Shown: positions 1 to 9,579 of the stretch, piece after piece | Layout: each line of letters begins with the position of its first letter | How positions within the stretch are numbered: position 1 is the stretch's first letter | Assembly (NCBI GenBank): GCA_035551455.1 | Contig: DASZMZ010000365.1 | Span: forward strand, 57,598 to 121,597 | Source: Sulfopaludibacter sp035551455 | GTDB taxonomy: Bacteria; Acidobacteriota; Terriglobia; Bryobacterales; Bryobacteraceae | Direction: 5' to 3' | Length of the DNA stretch: 64,000 nt | The notes under the pieces: model-generated | Databases searched by the model: none | What the model was told of the DNA's origin: nothing | What the model saw: only the letters and a program-made list of their open reading frames with translations | Position numbers and translations under genes: made by a program

Positions 1-2643
1 TCGGTGGATCTGGACCCACAGGCGCTCTACGCCCAGGGCCTCTCCGCCGACGATGTTTCCCGCGCCATCAACACGCAGTCGCTCGTCCTGCCCTCCGGCT
101 CCGTCAAAATCGGCGCGCAGGAATATACGGTCAAGCTGAATAGCGCTCCGCAAATCGTGGCCGCCTTCAATCGCCTGCCCATCCGCCAGAAGGCCAACGG
201 CGCCACCGTCTTCGTCGGCGACGTCGCCCATGTGCGCGATGGCTACGCCGTGCAGACCAACATCGTCCGCCACAATGGCGCGCGCGCGGCCCTGCTCACC
301 GTGCTGAAGAACGGCGGATCCTCCACGCTCGACATCGTCTCCCGCATCAAAGAAATTCTGCCGCGCATTCGCTCCACCCTGCCCGCCGCGCTGAACCTGA
401 AGCTGATGTTCGACCAGTCCATCTTCGTGCGCGCCGCCATCCGCGGTGTTCTGCGGGAAGCCACCATCGCCGCCCTCCTCACCGGCCTCATGATCCTGCT
501 GTTCCTCGGCAGTTGGCGCAGCACCATCGTGGTCTGCGTCTCCATTCCGCTGTCGATCCTCACCTCGCTCGCCGTGTTGAATCTCATGGGCGAGACCATC
601 AACGTGATGACCCTCGGCGGCCTCGCCCTCGCCGTCGGAATTCTGGTGGACGACGCCACGGTCGAAATCGAAAACATCCATCGCAATCTGGGGCAGGGCA
701 AAGGCATCCTGCAGGCCATTCTCGATGGCGCCATGCAGATCGCCACTCCGGCCTTCGTCTCCACTCTCTGCATCTGCATTGTCTTCGTGCCCGTTATTTT
801 CCTCACCGGCGCAGCCCGCTACCTCTTCGAACCGCTCGCGCTGGCTGTCGTGCTGGCCATCGGCGCATCGTATCTGCTCTCCCGCACGCTGGTTCCCACC
901 ATGGTCCGTTACCTCCTCGCCGCCGAAGTCGAGCGGTACGCCAGCGGTGAAGAGGGTGCCATCGATGAGCCGGCGCACGGCTTCTTCGGCAGCATTCATC
1001 ACGGCTTCCAGGCGCAGTTTGAAAACATGCGCCGCGGCTATCGCGGCCTGCTGGCTTCGGCTCTGGCCCATCGCAAACTGCTGGCCGCCGGCTTCGCTCT
1101 CATCTGCCTCGCCTGTTTCAGCCTCATCCCTTTCCTCGGCCAGGACTTTTTCCCGCAGGTGGACGCCGGCCAAATCCGCCTCCACGTGCGCGCCCCCGCC
1201 GGCACTCGCATCGAAGAGACCGAGCGGTATTTCGCCGCCGTCGAAAATCGCATCCGCGGCATCATCCCACCGGCCGAACTCACCGATATGCTCGACAATA
1301 TCGGCCTGCCGTATTCCGGCTTCAACATCGCCATGAGCGATTCGGCCACCATCGGCGAATTCGACGGCGAGATTCTGGTCTCGCTCCGTCCCGGTGAACA
1401 CCGTTCCACCTGGGAATACATCCGCACCCTCCGCGAGACTCTCAATCACGAGTTCCCCGCGCTCACTTTCTTCTTCCAGCCCGCCGACATCGTGGGCCAG
1501 ATCCTGAACTTCGGCCTGCCCGCACCCATCGACGTGCAGGTAATGGGACCGCTCGGCAATGCCAAGGCCAACTACGCCATGGCCCGCCGCATCGAAGCCC
1601 GCATGGCGCGGATTCCCGGCGCAGTCGACGTGCATACTCACCAGGTGGTCAACGTGCCGGAACTGCTCTTCAATGTCGATCGGACCCGCGCCCAGCAACT
1701 CGGACTCTCGCAGCAGGACGTGGCCAACAGTCTGCTGATTTCGCTCTCTTCCAGCACCCAGATCGCGCCCAACTATTGGATCGACCCGCGCAACAGCGTC
1801 GACTACCCCGTCTCTGTGATGACTCCCCAGTTCCGCGTGAATTCCACATCCGAATTGCTCCGCACGCCCATCCATTCGGGCACGCGGACCACCCCGCAAC
1901 TCCTCACCAACGTAGGCAGCCTGGAGCGCGATACCACCGCCAGCGTGGTCAACCATTACGATGTCCAGCCGCTCTACGACGTGTACGCCAACGTGCAGGA
2001 TCGCGACCTCGGGTCCGTGGCGAAGGATGTGGACGCCGTCATTCGCGAGTACACTCCCAAGCTTGCCAAGGGCAGTTTCGTTGAGACGCGCGGTCAGGTT
2101 TCCACCATGCGCAGTTCCTTCATCGGGCTGGGCGTGGGACTCATCTTCGCCGTCGTGCTGGTCTACTTCGTGATGGTGGTCAACTTCCAGTCGTGGCTGG
2201 ATCCCTTCATCATTCTGATGGCGCTGCCCGGCGCTCTGGCGGGCATTGTACTGATGCTCTTCGTCACACAGACCACGCTCAACGTGCCCTCTCTGATGGG
2301 CGCGATCATGAGCATCGGAGTGGCCACTGCCAATAGCATTCTGCTGGTGAATTTCGCCAACGACCTGCGCGAGACCGGCGCAGACGCGGTCACGGCCGCG
2401 CTCGAAGCCGGCTTCACCCGTCTGCGCCCCGTGGTGATGACGGCGCTCGCTATGATCGTCGGCATGCTGCCCATGGCGCTCGGCTACGGCGAAGGCGGCG
2501 AGCAGAACGCGCCGCTCGGCCGCGCCGTAATCGGCGGCCTGCTGCTGGCCACTATTGCTACGCTATTCTTTGTGCCCGTCGTTTATAGCGTCCTGCGCCG
2601 CAATCCACCCCGCTACGGCAGAAAGGCCGAGGTGGAACTGTAA
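1..2643 (+). CDS. RND efflux transporter permease subunit (5' partial)
   Basis: Inner-membrane proton-driven RND pump of the AcrB/MdtB/HAE type. It exports drugs or other small molecules through a tripartite complex with the adaptor encoded next. The frame is open at the window edge, so about 880 C-terminal residues are seen out of the usual 1,030-1,060. The start lies upstream; the GTG at base 4 is internal. A transmembrane segment bears LALAVGILVDDATVEIEN at about residues 207-224, holding the paired Asp of the proton relay. A second membrane block near the C-terminus has the matching GVATANSILLVNF segment. Substrate cannot be read from sequence. The stop overlaps the next start (TAATG), so the two are translationally coupled. 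No outer-membrane factor gene is visible here and it may lie upstream. Confidence 0.93.
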   Translation, partial: SVDLDPQALYAQGLSADDVSRAINTQSLVLPSGSVKIGAQEYTVKLNSAPQIVAAFNRLPIRQKANGATVFVGDVAHVRDGYAVQTNIVRHNGARAALLTVLKNGGSSTLDIVSRIKEILPRIRSTLPAALNLKLMFDQSIFVRAAIRGVLREATIAALLTGLMILLFLGSWRSTIVVCVSIPLSILTSLAVLNLMGETINVMTLGGLALAVGILVDDATVEIENIHRNLGQGKGILQAILDGAMQIATPAFVSTLCICIVFVPVIFLTGAARYLFEPLALAVVLAIGASYLLSRTLVPTMVRYLLAAEVERYASGEEGAIDEPAHGFFGSIHHGFQAQFENMRRGYRGLLASALAHRKLLAAGFALICLACFSLIPFLGQDFFPQVDAGQIRLHVRAPAGTRIEETERYFAAVENRIRGIIPPAELTDMLDNIGLPYSGFNIAMSDSATIGEFDGEILVSLRPGEHRSTWEYIRTLRETLNHEFPALTFFFQPADIVGQILNFGLPAPIDVQVMGPLGNAKANYAMARRIEARMARIPGAVDVHTHQVVNVPELLFNVDRTRAQQLGLSQQDVANSLLISLSSSTQIAPNYWIDPRNSVDYPVSVMTPQFRVNSTSELLRTPIHSGTRTTPQLLTNVGSLERDTTASVVNHYDVQPLYDVYANVQDRDLGSVAKDVDAVIREYTPKLAKGSFVETRGQVSTMRSSFIGLGVGLIFAVVLVYFVMVVNFQSWLDPFIILMALPGALAGIVLMLFVTQTTLNVPSLMGAIMSIGVATANSILLVNFANDLRETGADAVTAALEAGFTRLRPVVMTALAMIVGMLPMALGYGEGGEQNAPLGRAVIGGLLLATIATLFFVPVVYSVLRRNPPRYGRKAEVEL

Positions 2644-3872
2644 TGGAGCGGAAGGCCGGCAGTCGTCCCATCCTCGTGTTTTTTGCGGTGCTCGCCGTTC
2701 TCATCGCGACGGCGATTGTTGCCGGACTGCTGCCCCGCCTCTCGCGTCAAAAGGGCCTCTTGGCGGCCGCCGAGGAAGTCTCCGCCCGCAAACCCGTGGT
2801 CATCGCTTCCCCTGCCCACCTGGCCGCCGCGAAGGACACGATCGATCTCCCCGGCGACCTGCAGCCCATCGTCGAATCGGCCATCTTCGCCCGCGCCGAT
2901 GGCTTCCTGCGCACTCGCTCAGTCGATATCGGCGACCATGTGAAGACCGGCCAGTTGATGGCGGAAATCGAAACCCCGGAGCTCGATCAGCAGATCGGCA
3001 TGGCCCACGCCGTCCTGGCGCAATCGCAATCCGCGCTCAAGGAACTCGAGGCCGATATCACGCTCTCGAAGGCCAATTTGAATCTGTCGAAGGCCACGCT
3101 GGATCGCTGGCAGCGCCTGTCCGATAAGGGCGTGGTCTCCCGCCAGGAGCGCGAGGAAAAGCAGGCCGATTTCGCCGTCAAGCAGGCACAGACAGAAAAG
3201 GCCGAAGCCACCCTGGCCACCGCGCACGATACCATTCACGGCAATGAATCCAACCTGGCGCGGCTTGAACAGCTCAAGGCATTTTCGCGCGTCACCGCCC
3301 CGTTCGACGGCATCGTCACCGCGCGCAATGTGGATGTCGGCACGCTGATCAACGCCGGCAATGGAGGCGCCACGCGCGAGATGTTCCGCGTGGCCCGCAT
3401 TGAGCCGCTGCGCATTTTCGTGAACGTGCCGCAGAGTTATGTGGAGGAGATGCACAACGGCCAAAGCGCCGAACTGCGCGTGCAGGAGCGTGCCGGTCAG
3501 GTCTTCCCGGCGCGCGTCACCAACATCTCCAGTTCGCTCGATGCCACGTCCCGCTCCATGCTGGTGATTCTGGAAACGCCCAACCCCGGCGCAGCTCTGT
3601 TTCCCGGAATGTATGCGCAGGTGCGCTTCGCCGGCTCCAAGCCGCGGCCCACGCTGCGCGTTCCCGGCGACACCGTGATGATGGACAAGAACGGAGCCCG
3701 CGTCGCGGTCGTCGGGCCGGATCACATCGTGCACTTCCACAGCGTGATCATCGGGCAGGATCTCGGCTCCGAAATCGAAGTCATCTCCGGGATTGCCGAT
3801 GGCGATTTGGTGGTTTCTAATCCCAGCGACGCCGTCCAGGAAAATGCGCACGTCGACGTCCGCGCGAGGTAG
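2643..3872 (+). CDS. RND efflux periplasmic adaptor (membrane fusion protein)
   Basis: Periplasmic adaptor (HlyD/AcrA/MdtA family, 409 aa) linking the RND pump encoded just upstream to an outer-membrane channel. An N-terminal membrane anchor lies at about residues 10-30. A biotinyl-lipoyl-like half follows (GDLQPIVESAIFARADGF), then a long Ala/Glu/Lys-rich coiled-coil hairpin (about 120-210), the second lipoyl half (SRVTAPFDGIVTARNVDVG) and a C-terminal beta-barrel domain. Start ATG at 2643 shares one base with the permease stop. Permease before adaptor is the reverse of the common acrA-acrB order but is frequent in acidobacteria (recollection, not shown here). Confidence 0.93.
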   Translation: MERKAGSRPILVFFAVLAVLIATAIVAGLLPRLSRQKGLLAAAEEVSARKPVVIASPAHLAAAKDTIDLPGDLQPIVESAIFARADGFLRTRSVDIGDHVKTGQLMAEIETPELDQQIGMAHAVLAQSQSALKELEADITLSKANLNLSKATLDRWQRLSDKGVVSRQEREEKQADFAVKQAQTEKAEATLATAHDTIHGNESNLARLEQLKAFSRVTAPFDGIVTARNVDVGTLINAGNGGATREMFRVARIEPLRIFVNVPQSYVEEMHNGQSAELRVQERAGQVFPARVTNISSSLDATSRSMLVILETPNPGAALFPGMYAQVRFAGSKPRPTLRVPGDTVMMDKNGARVAVVGPDHIVHFHSVIIGQDLGSEIEVISGIADGDLVVSNPSDAVQENAHVDVRAR

Positions 3873-3877
3873 ATGAT

Positions 3878-4267
3878 ATGGCTGCTCTGACGGCAATTTC
3901 GCCCTTCTTCATCGTCAGCGATGTGGAGCGGACGATCGCGTTTTACCGCGACAGGCTTGGCTTTGAGATCAGGTTCCAGGAGCCGGAGCAGAGTCCCTTT
4001 TTCGCCATCGTGGGCCGTGACGGAGCCCAGCTTTTCGTGAAGTCCGATGAGGGCACCGAGCCCCAGCCGAATGCCAGCCGCAATCCCGAAATGAAGTGGG
4101 ATGCCTTTGTGTATGCCCCGGACCCCGATGCGGTGGCCCTCGAGTTCGCCGCCAATGGCGTGACCTTCCACCAGGAATTGAAGGACACCTCCGAGGGTCT
4201 GCGCGGCTTCGAGATCCGCGACCCCGATGGCTACATCCTGTTCTTCGGTCGAGTGGCCCAGCCTTAG
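3878..4267 (+). CDS. VOC-superfamily (glyoxalase/bleomycin-resistance fold) protein
   Basis: Small 129-aa single-domain protein of the vicinal-oxygen-chelate fold. The N-terminus (ISPFFIVSDVERTIAFYRDRLGFEI) and the C-terminal EIRDPDGYILFFG strand are typical of the family. Members bind a metal or an antibiotic, or catalyse isomerisation or dioxygenation. The substrate here is unknown and no resistance role is claimed. It begins five bases after the adaptor stop, so it probably shares the efflux transcript. Its stop codon overlaps that of the convergent gene on the other strand (TTAG shared at 4264-4267). Confidence 0.85.
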   Translation: MAALTAISPFFIVSDVERTIAFYRDRLGFEIRFQEPEQSPFFAIVGRDGAQLFVKSDEGTEPQPNASRNPEMKWDAFVYAPDPDAVALEFAANGVTFHQELKDTSEGLRGFEIRDPDGYILFFGRVAQP

Positions 4268-5520
4268 CGCGGATGGCGTCTGGCCGGCTCGGCGTTTTCC
4301 GGCAGCGTGATCACTCCGTAATAGCGCGCCATCCAATAGGGCAGTAGATAGTCGATTCCTGCTGTCTCCACCACCCCTGACCCGCCGCCGGAAAGTTGAT
4401 AGGGATCCAGTTGCCACAGGAAGTCCGAGGGCGGCCGTTCCGCCACCGGGACCGGGTCGCAGGCCTCATTCACATTTCCGCACGTCGGAAGCTTTCCCGC
4501 CAAATCCACGAAGACGTCAGTGCGAGGTCGCGTCAGCCACTCGTCCAAAGCCGCACGAGTATCGGTATCTCGCGCGATATTAGGACCGTGCAGTCCCCGG
4601 TCGATCATGTTGAAGTGCGCGTTGTGGTGCGAAATGGTGGCGGCGCGGATGGCCGCATAGCCTGTCTCGTAATACGTCAGCGCCGACGAAGGTCCCTGCA
4701 GCCGGATCAGGTTGAACATGTTGATGAAGTCGAGATTGAATTTGAAGTAGGAGCTTTGATTGTTCGACGCATCCACCTGGAGCGGCGCCGGGCTCACCAC
4801 TGCCAGCGTTCCCGCCTGGCTGGCATAGTCGCTGCTGAAGGCTTGCGGATTCACATGCTGCCCAATCTGCAGCAGCGTCAACTGTTCGTCGGGCCGGATC
4901 AGAAAGGTCGTGCTCACGGAGAAGTTGGGCAGCAATACGGTCCACAAATTGCCCGATAGATTCTTGATCATCCGCGTCGCCAGGGAGGATATGGAGGCCC
5001 GAATCGTCGCGTCCGTCACCAGATCGTACGCCGCGCCCAAGCCGAAGAAAACCCCGCAATACTGGTCCCGCGAGGTGTTGCCCACCCATAGCCACGCCTT
5101 CCCGTTCACCGTCGCGTGATAGATTCCGTTGCCCGATTCCTGGCTGGAGATCGACGCCGCGTACGGCGAATCGGCGGGTATCGCGCACCGCGCCAGAACG
5201 TCCGACCCCGTGATGTTCACCAACTGCGTCAGTCCGTTGAGCGCCCCCTGCAAGTTGGCGAGCGCGTCGGCGCTGCCGGTCACCTTGTAGCGGAACGCCT
5301 CCGCCGCCAGATAGTGGCCCGTCCACAGAGCCGAATCGCCGCAGCGCGTGTAGTCCACAATCGTGCCGGGGCTGCCCTGCGCAAAAATCGGATTCATCAC
5401 CGTGCCGTAAGGCACGTGCCGCGCCTGCAGCGTGGCGTCAATCGCCAGAGCGTCTTTTTCCGCTGCGTGGAAGGAAAAAACCGAAAACCCCAAAAGCAGA
5501 AGGACCCGGGGATACATCAT
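4264..5520 (-). CDS. Secreted protein of unknown function, alpha-rich
   Basis: 418 aa with a short hydrophobic signal peptide (MYPRVLLLLGFSVFSFHA). The mature part is helix-rich and has recurring segments such as CGDSALWTGHYLAAEAFRYKVTG and YETGYAAIRAATISHHNAHFNMIDR. These hint at an alpha/alpha-toroid fold like some exported glycan-processing enzymes, but I do not recognise a named family and assign no activity. Two adjacent ATG codons open the gene. A TAGGAGCAGC Shine-Dalgarno-like sequence stands just upstream on the minus strand. It is divergent from padR, so its promoter region may overlap the PadR box at 5555-5573. Confidence 0.75.
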   Translation of the reverse strand: MMYPRVLLLLGFSVFSFHAAEKDALAIDATLQARHVPYGTVMNPIFAQGSPGTIVDYTRCGDSALWTGHYLAAEAFRYKVTGSADALANLQGALNGLTQLVNITGSDVLARCAIPADSPYAASISSQESGNGIYHATVNGKAWLWVGNTSRDQYCGVFFGLGAAYDLVTDATIRASISSLATRMIKNLSGNLWTVLLPNFSVSTTFLIRPDEQLTLLQIGQHVNPQAFSSDYASQAGTLAVVSPAPLQVDASNNQSSYFKFNLDFINMFNLIRLQGPSSALTYYETGYAAIRAATISHHNAHFNMIDRGLHGPNIARDTDTRAALDEWLTRPRTDVFVDLAGKLPTCGNVNEACDPVPVAERPPSDFLWQLDPYQLSGGGSGVVETAGIDYLLPYWMARYYGVITLPENAEPARRHPR

Positions 5521-5544
5521 GCTGCTCCTATTCTAAGATTCCTC

Positions 5545-5573
5545 TTGACTACCCTATGTAGCAGTGATACATA
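5545..5573 (+). promoter_or_regulatory. Candidate padR promoter with overlapping PadR-type operator
   Basis: A -35-like TTGACT (5545-5550) is followed 17 bases later by TACATA (5568-5573). Lying on the spacer and the putative -10 is a perfect inverted repeat, TATGTA-N7-TACATA (5555-5573). PadR regulators usually bind ATGT-Nx-ACAT palindromes; here the inner spacing of ATGT and ACAT is nine. Location ten bases before padR suggests autoregulation of the padR-ADOP operon. The link to binding is inferred. Confidence 0.6.
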
Positions 5574-5583
5574 TATAGCGAGA

Positions 5584-5877
5584 ATGGCTGACCTGAGTTA
5601 CGTTTCGTCCCTGGTGCTGCACGCGATTGCCAGCGGCCAGGGGTATGGGTTCCAAATCATGGAAGCCGCCGGACTGCCCAGCGGCACCGTTTATCCGGCC
5701 CTCCGCAAACTGGAGAAGGCCAAGCTGATCCGCTCGCAGTGGGAGCATGCCGCCATAGCCCGCGCGGGCCAGCGGCCGCCCCGCCGTTATTACCAGATCA
5801 CCGCCGAAGCCGAACCTGCCCTGGCAGCCGCCGCCCTGAAATATCGGCTGCCGGAGTTCACGCCCAAGGAGTCCTGA
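5584..5877 (+). CDS. PadR-family transcriptional regulator
   Basis: 97-aa single-domain winged-helix repressor of the short (PadR-s2-like) class. The core reads MADLSYVSSLVLHAIASGQGYGFQ, then GLPSGTVYPALRKLEKAKLI (recognition helix and wing) and PRRYYQITAEAE. The ATG at 5584 is chosen because the domain starts there; the frame is open further upstream but carries no homologous sequence. It heads an operon with an ADOP permease, an arrangement common in acidobacteria (TIGR03433/TIGR03434 types). The palindrome at 5555-5573 is the likely operator. Confidence 0.9.
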   Translation: MADLSYVSSLVLHAIASGQGYGFQIMEAAGLPSGTVYPALRKLEKAKLIRSQWEHAAIARAGQRPPRRYYQITAEAEPALAAAALKYRLPEFTPKES

Positions 5878-5883
5878 AATTCC

Positions 5884-7245
5884 ATGCGGCTGCCCCTCGA
5901 ATCGCGCTTGCTCCTGACCGTGGCTGCCGCCGTGGCGCCGCCGGAGTTGCGTGACGACTGGTGGCGTGAGTGGGAGGCGGAAATCTGGTGGTGGATGGGC
6001 AGTCATACCGGGGAACGCTTGCAACTCTTCGTCCACTGTTCCGGGGCTGTCTGCGACGCCGCCTATCTGCGCGCCACGCAAGCCGAATTCCCCGAAACGC
6101 TGCTGCGGATGGCCCGTTCGCCGGGCGCCTGCCTGCTCGCGCTGGTGTTGCTGATTGCCGCGGTCATAGCGCCCACCCGACTCAGGGAAACGCGCCGCGT
6201 ACTGCACGGGGAGCCTTTCGCCGGCGCTCCCCTCGTCCTGCTATCGCAGTCGCTGCCATTCATGGGCGCTCATTACGGCGTGCCGCCCGGCAAACTGGCC
6301 GATTGGAACGCCCGTGCCCAATCGCTGGAGGGCGCGGCCCTGTACCTGTGGACCAGTCGCAATCCGGCCGTCGCCCACGCCAGCGCCAATTTTTTCTCAC
6401 TTCTCCAGACCCGCCCGCTGCTCGGTACGCTCACTCCGTTGCCGGATGACCCGCCGGGGGTAGTCCTCAGCTATGCCGCCTGGCAGCGAAAGTTCCACAG
6501 CGACCCCGGGGTAATCGGCCGCACCACCGAGCATGCCCGAGTGATCGGCGTACTGCCGGCCGATTTCTGGTTCCTGGATGCCCGCCCCGAGCTTTGGATT
6601 CTCGCCCTTCCGGCTGACCTCAAACAGGCGCCCGCTGTCGCGCGCTTGAAGCCCGGCATTTCCCCGGCGCAAGCGCGGAACGAACTCCGCCAACTCGCGG
6701 CGCAGGTGAAGCCGGTGACCGCCGGCACGGCCGTGATTGTGGAGCCGATCAGCGGTCTCTCGGCCCGCCCGCTGTCCACTCTGGGAATCCCGTGGCTGGC
6801 GCTGGTCTGCGTCGCCAGTCTGGGAGCCTTGCTGGCCTATCGCCGCACGCCCCGTTATGCCGCTTTCCTGGCTGCGAAGGCGGCCCTCTCACTCACGCTG
6901 GTCCTCCTGGTGACCGTCGAATTCGGCAGTTCGTGGATGACCATCAATAGCGGCGAGACCAACCTGTTCGCGGGCGTCGTCTCGTTATGGCTGTTCCTCG
7001 CCGGACCCGCCGCCGTCCTTTACTGGTGCTGGCGCGATCAGGCATTGCGCTGCCGCACTTGTCTCCACCGGCTGAGTCTGCCGGTCACCTTCGGTACAGG
7101 CGCACGCACCCTGCTGGAACGGGCCGGCACGGAACTGGTCTGCTCCCGCGGCCACGGCACTCTCTTTACCGCCGACGGCGCGGACCCCGCCCCGCAATGG
7201 GACCCGATGGACGGGTCCTGGCGGGAACTGTTCGTCAACAAATAG
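5884..7245 (+). CDS. Membrane protein with degenerate MacB-like periplasmic domain
   Basis: 453 aa. The N-terminus carries a Trp-rich amphipathic stretch (DDWWREWEAEIWWWM, about residues 22-36). A membrane helix follows near 78-95, then a periplasmic part with the MacB_PCD signature (VVLSYAAWQRKFHSDPGVIGR, then VIGVLPADFWFLD). Three more hydrophobic segments come at about 300-385. The tail has CRTC and CSRGHG motifs that could form a small zinc knuckle. It lacks the FtsX transmembrane domains of a full permease. Six bases after padR and 19 before the ADOP gene, it is probably an accessory or a decayed half of the permease. Confidence 0.75.
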   Translation: MRLPLESRLLLTVAAAVAPPELRDDWWREWEAEIWWWMGSHTGERLQLFVHCSGAVCDAAYLRATQAEFPETLLRMARSPGACLLALVLLIAAVIAPTRLRETRRVLHGEPFAGAPLVLLSQSLPFMGAHYGVPPGKLADWNARAQSLEGAALYLWTSRNPAVAHASANFFSLLQTRPLLGTLTPLPDDPPGVVLSYAAWQRKFHSDPGVIGRTTEHARVIGVLPADFWFLDARPELWILALPADLKQAPAVARLKPGISPAQARNELRQLAAQVKPVTAGTAVIVEPISGLSARPLSTLGIPWLALVCVASLGALLAYRRTPRYAAFLAAKAALSLTLVLLVTVEFGSSWMTINSGETNLFAGVVSLWLFLAGPAAVLYWCWRDQALRCRTCLHRLSLPVTFGTGARTLLERAGTELVCSRGHGTLFTADGADPAPQWDPMDGSWRELFVNK

Positions 7246-7264
7246 CCGCCAGGACCAAATTACG

Positions 7265-9574
7265 ATGGCCTTCATCTGGAACGATATCCGTCTGTCTATA
7301 CGCCTGCTGCGCCGCGGCCGGGGCTTTGCCGCTGCCTCGCTCACCGCCATCGCACTGGCCACCGGCGCCAATACGGCGGTCTTCAGCCTGGTCTATTCGG
7401 TGGTCCTGCGCCCGCTGCCCTATCCCGAACCGGGCCGGTTGATGTCCGTCACGCAGTTCTATCCTTCCTTCAAGGAAACCGTCGTTACCGCTCCGATCTT
7501 CTTTGACTGGCAGGCGCAGCAGGACGCGGCGCTCGCCGCGTACAGCATCGACTCCTACACCCTCACCGGGAGCGGCCTGGCCGAGAGCGTGCCTGTGGCG
7601 CGCGTCTCGCACGAGTTCTTCAGCGTGCTGGGCATTGCCCCGGACATGGGCCGCTCGTTCACGGCTGCCGAAGACCGGCTTGGCGCGGCGGGAGTCGTCG
7701 TTGTCAGCCGCGCCTTTTGGAACGGCCGGCCGCGCCGCGATTCCATTCAACTCGATGGCCGCCCTTATCGCGTGGTCGGAGAACTGCCGCCGTCCTTCGA
7801 CTTCCCTCCGGCTGCTCGCGTATGGGTGCCCATCGGGCTCGACCCGGCGTCCGGCCAGTCCGGCGGTCCCGTGGAACTGGTGCGTGTCATCGGCCGGCTT
7901 CGTCCGGGGGCCACGGACCGCCAACTCACGGCCGCGCTTGCCGCCATCTCGGCGCGCGCTCAGGGCTTCGGCGCGGGAGGTTCTCCCGTGGTGGCGCCGC
8001 TGCGGACCTGGCTCACGGGCAAGACGCGGCAGGTCTGGCTGGTGTTGATGGGGGTGGTGATCTTCGTGCTGCTCATTGCTTCGGCCAACGTGGCCGGACT
8101 GCTGGTGGCGCGCTCGGCTGCCCGCCGCGGGGAGATGGCGGTGCGGGTCGCTCTGGGCGCTTCGGCGGCCCGTTTGCGGCAGCAACGCTTCATCGAATGC
8201 CTGGTGCTGGCGGTCGCCGGTTCGGCGGCCGGTGTAGCCTTGGCCGCCGCGCTGCTTCGCGCCATCCTGCCGCTTATTCCGGCTACCCTGCTTGCCGGCC
8301 GCGCCATCCACCTGGACGGGCCGGTGTTTCTATTCACCACGGCCACGGCTGTCGCCATCGCTGTGCTCTTCGGCCTGGCGCCGGCCGCGAAAATCGAACT
8401 GCGCGGTGCGCTGGTAGTGGCCGAAGTGGCCCTGAGTCTGGCGCTGCTGACAGGCGCCACGCTGATGGCGCGCAGTTTCGCCGCCGTCACTGCGGTGGAC
8501 CCGGGCTTCCGTGCCGCCCACCTGCTCACGCTCTCGATCGCTCTCCCCACTGCCGGATATCGCGAGCCGGCCCGTCAGCTCCAATTCTTCGATCGGACGC
8601 TGACCGCCTTCGCTGCACTGCCCGGAGTCCGTTCCGCCGCCCTCACGTCCGCCCTGCCGTTTGCCGGAACTGGCGGGGGCTTCGCAGTGGTCAGCGTTGA
8701 GGGCGCGCCGCCCTGGGATCCCTCCGACGCTCTGCGCCATCGCGTGGAAGCGGCCTTCGTCAGCGAGAACTACTTTGAAGCCATCGGCACCACACTGCTG
8801 GAAGGACGGCCCTTCACGGCGGTGGACACGGATTCGGTGATCGTCAATCGGGCCTTCGCGCGGCGGTTCCTCAATGGCGACACCGCCACGGGGCGGCGCA
8901 TCAAACTGGGACCGCTCGAATCGCCCGCGCCCTGGCTCACCATAGTGGGTACAGCACACGATTCCCGCCGCACCAGTCTGGAGGACGACGTTCCCCCCGT
9001 CGTTTACCGGCCGTATCCTCAGCGGCGCGACCTGCGCTCTGCCGCCATCCTGCTGCGCACTGCCGGGGATCCCTCCGCGCTTTCGCAAACCGCGCGCCGC
9101 TGCCTGGCGAACCTGGATAGCTCCGTGGCCGCGTCGGACATACGAACAATGGAGCAGCGGCTGGAGAGCTCGGTAGCCTCGCAGAAACTCCGCTCCGTCA
9201 CGTCGGCGTTGTTGGCGCTGCTGGCGCTCGCTCTGGTGTTGACGGGCCTGTACGGGGTTCTGTCTTACCTGGTGGTGCAGCGCGCCCCGGAGTTCGGCGT
9301 CCGCATGGCCGTCGGCGCCGGGCCGCGCCATATCTTCGGGCTCGTGCTGCGCCGCGGACTCACACTCTGCCTCGCCGGCATCGCCGCCGGAGTGCCGCTG
9401 TCCCTGGCGGCATCAGGCTTCCTCCGAGGCCTCCTCTTCAGCGTGGCCCCGGCCGACCCCTGGACGCTCGCCGCCGCGTCGGCGCTCATGCTCGTCGTCG
9501 CGCTCGCCGCCTCCGCCGTCCCGGCCTTCCGAGCTATTCGTACCGATCCCATCCGCTGCCTGCGGCAGGAGTAA
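7265..9574 (+). CDS. ADOP-type duplicated orphan ABC permease (MacB/FtsX family)
   Basis: 769-aa MacB/FtsX-like permease with duplicated structure: helix, MacB_PCD periplasmic domain (about 45-240), FtsX transmembrane block (about 255-370), then a second copy (about 380-600 and 630-765). Key segments are WNDIRLSIRLLRRGRGFAAA at the N-terminus, RRGEMAVRVALGAS in the first FtsX loop and FGVRMAVGAGPRHI in the second. No ATP-binding subunit is encoded nearby, matching the acidobacterial duplicated orphan permease description (TIGR03434). Substrate and energy source are unknown. It follows padR and the MacB-domain protein as one operon. Confidence 0.9.
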   Translation: MAFIWNDIRLSIRLLRRGRGFAAASLTAIALATGANTAVFSLVYSVVLRPLPYPEPGRLMSVTQFYPSFKETVVTAPIFFDWQAQQDAALAAYSIDSYTLTGSGLAESVPVARVSHEFFSVLGIAPDMGRSFTAAEDRLGAAGVVVVSRAFWNGRPRRDSIQLDGRPYRVVGELPPSFDFPPAARVWVPIGLDPASGQSGGPVELVRVIGRLRPGATDRQLTAALAAISARAQGFGAGGSPVVAPLRTWLTGKTRQVWLVLMGVVIFVLLIASANVAGLLVARSAARRGEMAVRVALGASAARLRQQRFIECLVLAVAGSAAGVALAAALLRAILPLIPATLLAGRAIHLDGPVFLFTTATAVAIAVLFGLAPAAKIELRGALVVAEVALSLALLTGATLMARSFAAVTAVDPGFRAAHLLTLSIALPTAGYREPARQLQFFDRTLTAFAALPGVRSAALTSALPFAGTGGGFAVVSVEGAPPWDPSDALRHRVEAAFVSENYFEAIGTTLLEGRPFTAVDTDSVIVNRAFARRFLNGDTATGRRIKLGPLESPAPWLTIVGTAHDSRRTSLEDDVPPVVYRPYPQRRDLRSAAILLRTAGDPSALSQTARRCLANLDSSVAASDIRTMEQRLESSVASQKLRSVTSALLALLALALVLTGLYGVLSYLVVQRAPEFGVRMAVGAGPRHIFGLVLRRGLTLCLAGIAAGVPLSLAASGFLRGLLFSVAPADPWTLAAASALMLVVALAASAVPAFRAIRTDPIRCLRQE

Positions 9575-9579
9575 CTAAC

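Noticed and set aside
3878..4267. Bleomycin or fosfomycin resistance gene
   Set aside because: Only the general VOC fold is visible. Nothing in the motifs or neighbours shows drug binding.
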